In this document: in pieces, positions 21,581 through 32,060 of the stretch
Layout: each line of letters begins with the position of its first letter
How positions within the stretch are numbered: position 1 is the first letter of the stretch
Origin: Pararge aegeria
Taxonomy: Eukaryota; Arthropoda; Insecta; Lepidoptera; Nymphalidae
Reading direction: 5' to 3'
Assembly: GCF_905163445.1 (NCBI RefSeq)
Contig: NC_053197.1
Coordinates: 9,052,001 to 9,116,000 of the forward strand
DNA length: 64,000 nucleotides
Program-made: the position numbers and the translations under genes
Notes under the pieces: model-generated
What the model was told of the DNA's origin: nothing
The model's database searches: none
The model's input: only the letters and a program-made list of their open reading frames with translations

Positions 21581-22544
21581 TACATATTTTTACTCGCAAT
21601 AATTTAAACATAAAACATCCGATTGGAATGTATTATAATGTATTTCACTGCTGTATTTAAAATAAAGACCCTTGGTGATAAAACCATTCATTTGAATAAG
21701 AATGAATACTGCGATACTTATGTAACCCACTTTTGTTAATACCGGCGATCTAATAAAATTTCGAAAGCTGCTAATAGTTAGATATAATATTAACTCGCAG
21801 ATTTTAAGTAGGGAATAATGAGTACTTTAATCATGTAGTAAATAATTTTTATGTATTATCAAATGTTGTCTCAGCCTACGCCAAGAAACAAGTTCTTTTT
21901 TAATCTTTCCTCTTAATAATATTAGTATAGATTTAATATTGATAAAAATGCATTGGTTGTTGAAAAAAACAATTTGAGTCGTAGTAAATACAATTCTTTA
22001 ATGAAACCTTAATGATTTAAGGTACATACATGATAATTAACCTACTGATAATTAACGATGTGTATATTATTTCAATCACATAAAAAGTGAAAGTTTGGGA
22101 AGCTTTTAAATGTTAATTGTTTAGATAACGCATTAAACGGACTTCCGCTTCGTGATGTAGATATATTTGAAAAGTACGTATTCAGATTAGTAGTATAGTA
22201 AAATCAGTCAATTCCAATTTTCTAAATATGTATGTGTAAGGTGCAGAAACCGCAAAAAATTGCTAATATTATAACTGCTTTTGTGCTTTGATCACGCAGC
22301 AAAATATCAACTGATTCATGTGTTTTTTTGCATAGAGCCAGTTTGCTTAGGATATTTTAGGTCTTAGACCAAAACACAGCATCATTTATACCGGAAAAAC
22401 AACTAATATTTACTTGTCACGTTCATGAGCTGCGGGCAGAAATTTGCTCATTGTAAAAATATTCTGTAAAGTAAAAATTTTTCTTATTGGTACTATTTTT
22501 CAAGCGGCTAGTTCAGTTTGTTTTAAAATTTGGCAAAGCGAAAT

Positions 22545-22700
22545 TTAATGCTATTGCCCCAAGCATACCTACTCGGAAATAAATGCGCAACGAAAATGGA
22601 ATGTAAGACAAAGTGCTGGAACAAACTGTTCTACAAATTGTTGCGATTTCGAATAAAAGTTTAGTTTAGTTGTAAACAGGTTTTGTCAGTTTCAAAGTGA
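22545..22700 (+). repeat. Repeat G, copy 2
   Basis: GGAAATAAATGCGCAACGAA is identical to copy 1. It is followed by ACAAATTGTTGCGATTTCGA and GTAAACAGGTTTTGTCAG, diverged forms of the same blocks. Confidence 0.6.
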
Positions 22701-23069
22701 AATTTTATGAAGACTTGTGGAGATGCTACTTCAATGATAAAAGAACTGTAGCAACGTTACATAGAAATACAAGAAGACATCTGAGCCAATCCACACTCGC
22801 TTTTGAAATTTCAATTTTCAGTCTCATACTATAAATGTAACTGTTTCTTTGATTTGTTTTGCATATATGCATGTTCAATGTCTGAAGCTACTTATTTGAA
22901 ACTTATCAACATTGATGTTGGAGATATGGTTATTTTTCGCGTAGTTTTATCCCACAAACATCCGGGAAGTGCTTAGTTTAAAATTTCTTTGTTATCTATG
23001 AACAGCTTGACTTTCTTGATCTCGATTGAATTGCAAACTTTTCTTCATTTTTTTTATTCCACTACAAAT

Positions 23070-23285
23070 TAGCCCTTGACTTCTATCTCACCTGCTAATA
23101 AGTGAGGATGTAGTTTAAGAGGGTAACAGGCTAACCTGTTAGTAGTACGGCAGATATATTAAACTCATACCTAAACGGTTTCCACGTGCCATCGTACTAG
23201 ATCGCTAATTCTTAGCCGTATTTATCGGTAGGTTGGTATCTAGCCACGGCCGACGCCTCTCAACAGACAGAAATTTGCAGTCAAC
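23070..23285 (-). repeat. SINE-A
   Basis: The plus strand reads CCCTTGACTTCTATCTCACC, then GCTAACCTGTTAG, ACGGTTTCCACGTGCCATCG and GTATCTAGCCACGGCCGACG. This is the reverse of the SINE-A 3' part and core. The tRNA-like head is missing. Confidence 0.7.
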
Positions 23286-23934
23286 AGCCTTGTTATTTTT
23301 AATATTACTGAAGAGGTTATATTATGTGTTCAAACCATAGCTTGTTTTACTTGAGTATGTGACACACTGACGTAATGGATCAGCGGGCGACGATGCCGCC
23401 GTGTTGTTGACGTTGTATTGTGATGTCGCTATTATACTTTACGTATATATTCGTTTGACTATTAAAGTAATCTTAGAAAATATATAAAAGCTCTTAAAAA
23501 TATAATGATAAAATAAATTAAATTATCTAATTATGTTTAAATTTTATGTATTTCAAACGAACCTAAAAGATAGCTACATATAACTATGTAGATACACTTC
23601 TTAATGAGATTTTTAATGTCACACACGCGTAGTAAAATTAAGGCTATTTTGTTGCTAAATGAGAACATAACTACTTTAGTAGGTTTTTACAGCTTTGCCT
23701 TCGCCTATTAAAGCAAAAGGTAGTACCTACATCAGTGTATGAACTACAGTGATAAAACAGTAAAAACATATTTTCATTTTATTTTGTTGATTGTTTAGGT
23801 ACTTCTCCACGTCTCCTATCTTTATTTTTATTAATTTCTCATGACAAATAAAAATTCAATTGACCTAGTATGGGGGGGTTGCTAGTTCAAGGTGGCTATA
23901 TAGATTTACAACCCTCATTTCGGCTTCCTGGCAT
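23286..23934. other. No recognisable feature
   Basis: AT-rich apart from a short GC-richer pocket near 23380-23410. No family was recognised. Confidence 0.35.
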
Positions 23935-24230
23935 CCGGAAGGATACTCCCATCATCTCAACCGGTGGACGTCCATTGTTGGATATTGGTATTTTGTAAGA
24001 ACTTCCACTCTTAAAAGATGCATCGACTGCCTGCCTGTGACTCGATGGCGTCGGGCCATCTTGTGGGTGGTTCCACACGAGCTCACTGAAAGAAACCTAA
24101 TAAACCGGGTACTCATTTGTGGTTCTTTATTACGACGTAATGAAATCGACCCATTTTTGAAGAACCACCAACGTTGCGTTTTGCAGAGCGATGTGGCCAT
24201 TCCAGTAGATGTCTAAGGATCAGATTAAAA
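23935..24230 (-). pseudogene. RTE-type LINE remnant with internal insertion
   Basis: The plus strand carries CATCATCTCAACCGGTGGAC, GTCCATTGTTGGATATTGG and GACTCGATGGCGTCGGGCCA, the usual reverse strand of the RTE C-terminus and 3' end. Collinearity breaks after GTGGGTGG (24070) and resumes at CCAACGTTGCGTTTTGCAGA (24167 onward), so about 95 bp are foreign. No intact frame remains. Confidence 0.6.
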
Positions 24231-24290
24231 TATACCAACGATTTTGAGATTACCCTCTTTAGAAGCTCCTCTATCAATACATTAAATGTT

Positions 24291-24323
24291 TATAACAGTC
24301 CAGTGCTGGACTGGACTGTTATA
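24291..24323. repeat. Inverted repeat, 13-bp arms
   Basis: TATAACAGTCCAG and CTGGACTGTTATA are exact reverse complements around a 7-nt spacer. The right half resembles the 3' end of family B (AGCATTGGACTGTTATAGG at 46490), so it may be two facing B ends. Confidence 0.65.
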
Positions 24324-24489
24324 GACTTTTGCCTCGACCAATGGGAAGGTTTATAATCACCATGTATGTAGTAACTGTAAACTTCCAAAGTCGCCTTTAC
24401 TTTTACGACACCCTGTGTTCTGATCAAAAGGCACCGAATCTACAGATAGTAATATAGGTACTTGATACTTAGGTATAAACGCCTCCAGG

Positions 24490-24795
24490 GGGATCTAGAT
24501 AGAAATAAATTCCAAAAGAAAAAGGAATGCAAAGACAAAGCTAGGTTATAGATTGCATTGCATCCAGTGGCGTGCACAGGGCTTTTGACCAGGGTATGCA
24601 TAAAGACGGAAGGTTCCATAAAATGGTAAAATCCTTTGCATACAAACATTTTAGGGTATGCAGTGCTTTTGTGCATGTATGAAGTGCACGCCACTGATTG
24701 CATCGTACTTTACAAATTGTGGTGATTGTAGATAAATCATTCGTATTCGTAAATGGGTTTCCCTGTTATGAATTGAATTACTTTTATTCATCTTA
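24490..24795 (+). repeat. Repeat G, copy 3, split by a MITE
   Basis: GAAATAAATTCCAAAAGAAA and GGTTATAGATTGCATTGCAT lie left of the inserted element. ACAAATTGTGGTGATTGTAG and CGTAAATGGGTTTCCCTGTT lie right of it. Removing 24565-24696 and one copy of its 8-bp duplication restores the order seen in copy 1. Confidence 0.65.
24565..24696. mobile_element. hAT-type MITE, 132 bp, with 8-bp TSD
   Basis: The ends CAGTGGCGTGCA and TGCACGCCACTG are perfect 12-bp inverted repeats. ATTGCATC flanks it on both sides (24557-24564 and 24697-24704), an exact 8-bp target duplication. An 8-bp duplication with a CAG-type terminus is the hallmark of the hAT superfamily. The interior includes CAGGGTATGCA and has no coding capacity, so movement would need a transposase in trans. 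Confidence 0.85.
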
Positions 24796-25229
24796 TATAA
24801 GAAATCTTGTATTCTGAGTAAGTTTACTTAGAAGTTTACCTTTTATATAAAAAAACAACTGTAAATACAACATTTCATAAATAATGATAATAATATACTA
24901 ACATACTTATTCCAGATTTACATGTAACAAAAAATATGTACTCCCAAATTAATTAATCATTCACAATACTTAATTATATTTATACAAAATATTTAGGTAG
25001 TTTAGGTGAACTCCCTCCATTGTCTTCTGACACTTTAAGTTTAGATTGTCAAAGAGACAAAGAATACCAAACAGTGATCCATGAGAACACACCCTTACAA
25101 AAATAGAGGCGTGCTTTACGTAAGGTAGGAATGAAATGTTGCCTTATTTTCTCTTGTTATTTAAAGCCAAAGCCTCAGCCTGAGTTAAATGACAAGAACA
25201 TGAGGTCGATTTCCAATTCCCCCATTTTT

Positions 25230-25273
25230 GGCCATACACTTCCACCACCCTGCAGTGGTGGAAGTGTATGGCC
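25230..25273. repeat. Hairpin with perfect 19-bp arms
   Basis: GGCCATACACTTCCACCAC (25230-25248) and its exact reverse complement (25255-25273) flank the 6-nt spacer CCTGCA. SINE-A-like CATCTAGTTACCACC follows on the right, so the right arm may be a SINE junction. The 120-codon frame from 25131 reads through it and is a shadow. Confidence 0.75.
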
Positions 25274-25689
25274 GCATCTAGTTACCACCTTACCATTACC
25301 ACTTGACAAGTATACGTTTCTATACGATGATACTTTTCCCTCATCGGCATCAATATGTTACCCAGACATACTAAGGTACGAAGAACTGCAGTTCCTTTCA
25401 GTAGATACGTATTATTATTATAAGATTATAAACTTCAAAAGATTTTACCATCATGACAGCTACTTCCCAACGGAATATTTATTATATATATGAGAAGTTA
25501 GAATTTAAGACTTTGAAGTTAGCCAAATAAGGCGCATTTTACTTCCTGATTGTCTTTCGAAATTCGAGAACACAACAAAGATCGCGATCGGCCGGCAATT
25601 TGTGTACTTTAAAAAAGCCACTAACATACACGAGATGAGATTAATTAAAAAAAAAGATTAACGGAGAGTCGATATAAATGGAGAATTAC

Positions 25690-26345
25690 ATAGTTTTTCT
25701 ACTTTGATACTGATGCCCTACGGGATCTTGCTACGGGGCAATATAATATAATATTTATGTTTCAAAAACGAGCTGTCCGATCTGAAAAATTTAAAGAAAT
25801 AGGTATACTTATTTATTACAATTTAATATTTGTAAAACAAAACATTAATTGTTGTAAAAAATTGGATATATACAATCATATTAGAAACGGAAATAAATTA
25901 GTTATATTGATATAAGCATATCGTCTCAGAAAAGTGCAAAAATCCTTTGTGGGGGTATATGCTTATATAACTGACTTAGTATATACGTTTTGTCTATCTG
26001 TAAGGATATAAATAAATAAATTAATTAAATACGGTATTATAAGATTTACCTTTACATAATTTTAAAGAATGTGTATAAGAACACATTTAATTCCTCGATG
26101 TTACTATACTATTGATTATTTTCTTATTTGTTATTGCCAAGCACCGCTCCGCTTTTATCTCAAACAAGAGAAACAAATGATTGTTAAATTGTTATATGGT
26201 GTTGGAAAAGCCAGCTTCTCCTCGATAGAATCTGCCTTCCGAACCGGTGGTAGAGACACTACAAACATACTCACTTGACGTTTTAAAAGTTCTGATATTA
26301 AGCATATTGAAATAAATAAATTTTTTATTTAGAATTTTGATTAAG
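25690..26345 (+). pseudogene. CR1/Jockey-like LINE, broken C-terminus and 3' UTR
   Basis: Fragments in several plus-strand frames follow the protein at 30905-31603: LMPYGILLRG, FQKRAVRS joined directly to EKFKEIGIL, then YYNLIFVKQN, IRNGNKLVI and AYRLRKVQKSFVG. The junction RAVRS-EKFKE lacks about 11 residues found in the other copy. The 3' UTR (GAATCTGCCTTCCGAACCGG, 26228 onward, and CACTTGACGTTTTAAAAGT) also matches. Frameshifts, stops and one internal deletion show an old copy. Confidence 0.75.
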
Positions 26346-26439
26346 TGTTTTCTATAATAGTTTGCTATTTTTATTCCAATATCAAAACTAGCCGGAGTAA
26401 ATGCGCCAGTCTTTGGTTGTGTGGCATAGAACCGCAAAT

Positions 26440-26530
26440 GGAACTTTATTCACGGGCGAATTTCCCTATAGGCCGAGCAGGCCCGAGCCAAAGGCGCTTA
26501 AATTTCGGGAGCGGCAGAACTTAATGAGAA
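26440..26530. repeat. GC-rich fragment, possibly a DNA-transposon end
   Basis: CGGGCGAATTTCCCTATAGG, CCGAGCAGGCCCGAGCCAAA and AAATTTCGGGAGCGGCAG resemble the subterminal region of certain insect hAT elements as I remember them. No inverted end or target duplication is visible, so the assignment is weak. Confidence 0.3.
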
Positions 26531-27389
26531 TTTATAGGTCAACATTTAAAAGCCCAAAAACGTGTCAATAGCACCTCGCAATAAAACCTTCCGGGATAAC
26601 TATTGTTAAAACTTAGGATCATCGAAATGGATTAAAGTTCGAGCAGATCATTTTCATTTTTCTTTACAACTACTGACTGATTATATTACATTAGTCGTAT
26701 TCGTTTTGGTACGCGATAGAGAAGAAGAATAACAGTTCCTGGGATCAGTCATATTACCACTGCCTCGCGCCCGCAGGACTTCTAACAGCGCATTTGATTT
26801 GTTAATCATAAATCATCGTAAATATATTTAATTTTTCGCCCTTCACAGAAAGTATGTGGGTCTTATATAGGCCCAGCACCGATGCTGGCTTTGTTTTTTT
26901 GGATTTATATTCTTTACTACAGTAAATTAGAAAAATATGCCTACGACAAAGGCGAAACTAAATGTCCATTTTCTTTTATCGTAAATAAAGTGAATAGAGT
27001 TATAATAGTGCACAGATAGAAATGACGTCCTAATATTTGTAAAATGTCTAAGATCTATTTAAATGAAATACAAATTTTGAAATATTTTAGGTACATAAAA
27101 CAAAAGTAATAAACTATAAATATTAACACATAAATACATAACCGTACGCGCAAATATTAATAAGCTGGTGGAGGCTTTAAGCCAATGGCATGATTGGGCT
27201 TGCAATGAGAAAGCTACAATAAAAATAGAAAAATAAGAAAGTTTTCATCTCTACTTTAAGAACAATATATCAGTTCCATCTAAAACGCCAGTTTAAATAA
27301 CTGCAAATAGGTTTGTTCCAATAGGACGTGTTTCAATAGGAGCGCAAACAATAAATTGTCGACGAGTCGCAATTGCCTGGGGTGAGCGA
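26531..27389. other. No recognisable feature
   Basis: AT-rich, unassigned. The short GCCCAGCACCGATGCTGGC near 26870 is a minor hairpin. Confidence 0.3.
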
Positions 27390-27770
27390 GCTCATTGAAA
27401 CATCCAATGATAGTTGAGGTAAGTTATTTGAATATTAATGCATTTCATCGTATTTTATTTGATCGACTAGCTAACTACGGTCTATTAGGGCATCATAATT
27501 TTATGAAAAAACAAGCACTTTATTATTTTGATACGACTACATTGTCTAAGTTACATACGATTTTCTCGTTCGCAATCGAGGTCTCGTTTTCAAGCAATAA
27601 ACTCTGTATCGGCAAAGTAAAATTTACCTATTTCACTTGTTTTAGAATCGCAAATCCTGTACTTCCGATTTTTGTTTACAAACGTATGTCAAACGACAAA
27701 CTAAAGAACAAAAGAACACGAGCTAAAGAATTGTAGGCAAATTTGAGCTCTAAGATAATATTAATAAGCC
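27390..27770 (+). repeat. Repeat F, copy 2
   Basis: CGCAATCGAGGTCTCGTTTT, ATAAACTCTGTATCGGC and TTTTAGAATCGCAAATCCTG, then TTGTAGGCAAATTTGAGCTC, parallel the copy at 12050. An open frame of 113 codons spans 27395-27736, but the matching region of copy 1 is not open in that frame, so coding is not supported. Confidence 0.5.
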
Positions 27771-28569
27771 AATAAAGAATATACTATAATAGGTATAGTA
27801 ATAACCATTTTACTTCGATGTTCAATTGCTTGTGTGTTTTTTAATCAACTGCTTGTTTTTAAAGTCACCTTAATTTAAAAAATATAAAAGCATGTAGGGG
27901 ATAGTTCTATTACCTACTCTCTTTTATATTTTTTAATACAAGTATAGTAGCAACAATAGTCAATACTTTAAAGACATAAATTAAAACTATTATACGTCAC
28001 ACAGCTATTGCTCTCGCGTAATTGTCATGGCATTTGTGCTATTTCATACTGGTTAAAGTAACTAAACTCAGTATAGTAACTAGCTAAAGTCGGACTGACA
28101 CGCGGTTAGCAGATGTTAAGCATTCAAATAACTTGGAAAAAAGGAATAATAAGTATAATTTTAACATTGTTGGCTTTCATCTTTTACAATTATAATCCTT
28201 GAATACTCTAGGGACATTAAAGTTTATCTTATAAAACTGAAATTTGAAATATTGCTTTAGGAATGATAAATCTAATGTGATAAGATATAGCTGATTCTAT
28301 TTATATATTCTGATTATGCTTTGTAGTATAACCTACTACTAATGTTTTTTTTTTACTCCGGAAATGATGGCGATATAGGAGCCACCTGACGTTCAAAAAA
28401 AAACTCTACAAATGCAATAGGGCTAAATTTATACTTGGTTTTTATAGATATGTAAATTTACAAAAGAGAGTTTAAGTATATTAAAAACACAAAAATTTGT
28501 ATTTATATGTACTTTTTATATTTTTATTGTTCATAAATACCAGTTAGGAAAATAAAAGAAGATTAGAAG

Positions 28570-28670
28570 CACAAAAAAGTAGGCGTAACACAAAGTAGTA
28601 GAAATACAAAAGGCGGCCTTATCGGTTAGGAGTGATCTTAGCTGCCAGGCAACCATAGGATTAGGACAAC
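28570..28670 (-). repeat. Dispersed repeat H
   Basis: The plus strand AATACAAAAGGCGGCCTTAT and GCTGCCAGGCAACCATAGG are the reverse of TGCCTGG...AAGGCCGCCTTTTGTA, a block seen four times in this window and very common in lepidopteran transcripts. Confidence 0.6.
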
Positions 28671-29392
28671 AGGGTTCTCAGTAGTAACCAAAGTAGGAAA
28701 AAAGGTTCATAATAGTTAAAAAATATCGTTGAAGTCTTTTCTTCCGATATGTGGTAGTAGGCCTAAAAATATCAGAAAATCATTAAAAGGAGTTGTCGTG
28801 TTTTACCCGAAACATTCGCATAATAACTAACTTAAAATGTTTTAGGGGAGCCGACTGCAAGTTGAATTTAGCTTCACTTAAAGTTACGAATTTCTGCTTG
28901 GACAAATTCCAACTTTTAATACTACAGTCGCTGAATTTAAACTTTGCCAGACGTAGTTCGAAGGTGTAATTTTTGTTCCTACGACTGCTAATCGACAAAT
29001 ACCTACTATTTCGAAGAGTATCCTTCGATTTAACGAACTTCCAAATTTATTTTTATTAACTTTTCATTACTAAGACATTGTTATCAATATTGTATTTGTT
29101 GGTTTGATTCTTGACATGGAAGTGTTTTTTTGCGTAGTTATTATTATAATGTATAAGTAGGACTAAGTATTGCTCTTGGTTTCACTCGCGTTAACTAAGG
29201 GTAATGTAATGTAACTAGTATTTATTTACTGTAACTCATTTTAAATAAAGTATTTATGGTATTGCTAAAGTATATATTAGTATATTTATTTTTTATCTTT
29301 ATCAATAGTATTGTTGTATTTGTGTAGTCTGGTTTATTTATTAAACAGTTTACCCACCTTTTCGTTTTTATTTTTAGTTTGCATAATCCTAA
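28671..29392. other. No recognisable feature
   Basis: A 71-codon minus-strand frame at 28783-28998 has no recognisable similarity. Confidence 0.3.
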
Positions 29393-29515
29393 GTTTGCCT
29401 GGCAGAGATCGCTACTTAGCGATAAGGCTGCCTTTTCTATCCTACTACACACTTAAAGTGATTAATCATTTTTTTTCTAAACTTGATGTGGTGTAAAAAA
29501 GGAGTATAAATAAAT
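29393..29515 (+). repeat. Dispersed repeat H
   Basis: TTTGCCTGGCAGAGATCGCT, ACTTAGCGATAAGGCTGCCT and a 3' part ending TGGTGTAAAAAAGGAGTAT form the full order of repeat H. Confidence 0.65.
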
Positions 29516-29664
29516 AAAAATTAAATTGCGTTACTATAATATGTGCCAGATATTTTATTAAATCGATTATTGTGTAGTGCGATCAAATACGATAACGTCT
29601 GTGTGATCATCTAAGTGAGCCTTGATATAATAGCCGCACCCTATTTGCCTACTAGAATATGTCT

Positions 29665-29740
29665 GTTTGCTGTCTAAAAGAGTATTGAGTTTCCTGCCGA
29701 TTCTTCTCAGTAGAATCAGGATGGTCGAATGTTACAGTAA
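29665..29740 (+). repeat. LINE 3' UTR fragment
   Basis: GAGTTTCCTGCCGATTCTTC and TCAGTAGAATCAGGATGG correspond to the 3' UTR block of the LINE copies at 11770 and, reversed, at 30845. Confidence 0.5.
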
Positions 29741-29894
29741 TTTCGGACAGTTGGTATATATAAACTCATATATTTAAATGATAAGCATTTTAACGAATGT
29801 GCTAATAGTTCTAATTTACTTAATGTATAGTTTAAGTACTTAAAAATTATATTTCACTCACAGCCAATGTGTGTCGACATTGTGTCGGTGGGTA

Positions 29895-30080
29895 TCTATA
29901 CTAATATATAAATCTATAGAGTTTTTTACGGTTGTTCCGTTAAAACTATTAAACTATACATCCGATTGAATTGAAATTTTGCATCCATGTAGAGGATACA
30001 TTGACTTAATGGATAGGCTAACTTTTTTATAAGTGTTAAATCTCCGAAGTGTATAGCGGGGGCGTTAATGATGAGAAAAA
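29895..30080 (+). repeat. Helitron-like dispersed repeat
   Basis: ATACTAATATATAAATCTAT, TTGTTCCGTTAAAACTATTA, ACATCCGATTGAATTGAAAT and AGTGTATAGCGGGGGCG are typical of a common lepidopteran repeat that opens with TA-rich sequence. No far end was identified. Confidence 0.45.
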
Positions 30081-30469
30081 ATCATAAAAAACTAAATTTT
30101 GAATTTTAACTCTTTTAGACATGAAATTTGGACAGAATTTTTTGGGCTATGTACGAGCAAACAAGAATGTATTGAATGAAGTTTAAATCACAAAATCGGT
30201 TACGGAGGTGCTAATAAAAAAAAAAATATACTGTAATTCCCACAGACTTAAAATTTAATAAAAGTTTCATGTTTGTTAAATTATGGTCACTTACTATCAG
30301 ATTTCGAAAAATTTTAGCCCTAAAGGAGATAGATTGTGGGGGCGTTAAAATTATTTATATAATTTTAATTGTTGATAACATCCTAAAGGTTTTTTTATAG
30401 TAATAAATGATGGACCAAGTTGTGGTAACCTAATGGTTAGTGAAAAACCATAATTTGTTACATAAACAG

Positions 30470-30650
30470 AGGAACACTTTGAATGCCATGCAAGGAACAC
30501 ATCCTATGAAATAACACCCTTCGGACTGGAACGCAGCTTAGCAGCTTAAATAGGCATGGGGGTAGTAGGGACTTCCCTGGACAAGCTAGGCCACAAAATG
30601 CTGGTTGCCTCTGGAAGTAGGAGGGACATCTTTAGTGCTAAAACACATAT
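30470..30650 (+). repeat. Dispersed repeat E
   Basis: CAAGGAACACATCCTATG, then ATAACACCCTTCGGACTGGA and TAAATAGGCATGGGGGTAG follow the order of repeat E. Confidence 0.5.
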
Positions 30651-30719
30651 CTATATATATAAAAATGTTATGTTGGTTTGTGTATGCTTCAAAAACTCTT
30701 GATATTTTAGCTTTTAAAA

Positions 30720-31612
30720 AAATTCAAAATTCAAAATTCAAAATTCATTTATTTTAAGTAGGCCTAATATAAGCACTTTTGAAACGTCAAGTATGCATGT
30801 TTGTGTGACTCTACCACCGGTTCGGAAAGCAGATTCTACCGAGAAGAGCCGGCAAGAAACTCAGTAGTTGCTCTTTTCCAACATCAACATTTACAATCAT
30901 TTTGCTATCTTGCGGGAGATGAGAGCGAGGCTGGCTGCTTCCATTCTACCTTGTCATTGAGGAATTCATCAAATGTATAGTAACCTCGCTGTACTAGATG
31001 CGTTTTTACACATTTTTTAAATGTATGCATTGGTAGGTCAAGAATTTCCTTAGGAATCATGTTGTAAAAGCGTATACTCAACCCCACAAAGGAGTTCTGC
31101 ACCTTTCGCAGACGATATGCAGATATCACTAATTTATGACCGTTTCTGGTAAGTCGATTGTTAATTTCAGCTTTTGATTTATAAAGAGTAATATTTTGCC
31201 TCACAAAGACTATATTATTATAAATGTATTGCGAAGCTACTGTAAGAATACCTATTTCTTTAAATTTTTCACGAAGCGATTCGCGTGATCCAAGTTTATA
31301 TATTGATCGTACGGCTCTTTTCTGTAGTATAAATATACTTTCAATATCTGCAGCTTTTCCCCACAGCAAGATCCCATAGGACATAATACTGTGAAAGTAT
31401 GCGAAATAAACAAGCCTAGCTGTTTCAACATCGGTAAGCTGTCTAATTTTCCTGATTGCATATGCAGCTGAGCTGAGTTTACTCGCTAGGCTTTCTATAT
31501 GGGTACCCCACTGTAGTTTACAATCTAAGGTCACTCCTAGAAAAACAGTGGAGTTTTCTATTTTTAAAACTGAAATTTTAGCATGATATATAATACGCAT
31601 CAAGGAATGTTT
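30720..31612 (-). mobile_element. CR1/Jockey-like LINE, 5'-truncated copy
   Basis: The element runs on the minus strand from a frame that opens just after a stop at 31613-31615 to a tail of GAATTTT units at 30722-30750. Its 3' UTR includes TAGGCCTACTTAAAATAAAT and TTCCGAACCGGTGGTAGAG. The polymerase active-site region is missing. No target duplication was resolved. Confidence 0.8.
30905..31603 (-). pseudogene. LINE polymerase C-terminal fragment, 232 codons
   Basis: The open frame encodes the part that follows the reverse transcriptase fingers and palm in CR1/Jockey-type proteins. FLGVTLD is at residues 21-27, SYGILLWG at 75-82, QKRAVRSIYKLG at 94-105, YRLRKVQNSFVG at 163-174 and YYTFDEFLND at 208-217. 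Full-length proteins of this kind have about 900 or more residues with endonuclease and RT domains upstream, so this is a fragment left by 5' truncation and not a gene. The stated start is a TTG. The frame is open only from about 31612, and no native start codon is expected. It is uninterrupted and so younger than the related copies at 11590 and 25690. Confidence 0.8.
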
Positions 31613-31819
31613 TTATCTGTTTTTCTCAACCATTCAATCACAATGTGCCACAGCGAAGCGTGGCAGGGTAAACTAGTTTTGATATAAAAACGTGCATTTC
31701 CGATGCCACATATTTATCTTTCTACATATTTATGTATGCTGGTCCATTTAGTCAGCGCTATACGGCTAAATAAACTCGTGAACCTTTTTTTATTCTGGCT
31801 TCATTCACAAATATGATTA

Positions 31820-32060
31820 TTTCAGGCTGAAATAACAACATCAACATCATTTCGACTCATTACCGGCCCACTACAGGGCACGGGCCGTAGACCACCACAC
31901 TGGCACAGTGCTGACTGGTGGACTCCAGTCTCCACATACCTTTGAGAACATTATGTAGAACTCTCTCAGGCATACAGGTTTCCTCACGATGTTTTCCTTC
32001 ACCGTCAAAGCAAGTGATATTTTTAATTACTTAAAGCACACACACACATATATTAGAAGT
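31820..32060 (-). repeat. SINE-B
   Basis: The plus strand reads CATTACCGGCCCACTACAGG, TACCTTTGAGAACATTATG, AGGTTTCCTCACGATGTTTT and CAAAGCAAGTGATATTTTTA, the reverse of the SINE-B 3' two thirds. A short CA run replaces the head. Confidence 0.75.

Noticed and set aside
25131..25493. 120-codon open frame
   Set aside because: It runs through a perfect 19-bp hairpin and SINE-like sequence, and shows no protein motif.
27395..27736. 113-codon open frame
   Set aside because: It lies in repeat F and the corresponding region of the other copy is not open in that frame.
30905..31603. 232-codon open frame as a host gene
   Set aside because: It aligns with the C-termini of the LINE fragments at 11590 and 25690, and a LINE tail follows it directly.
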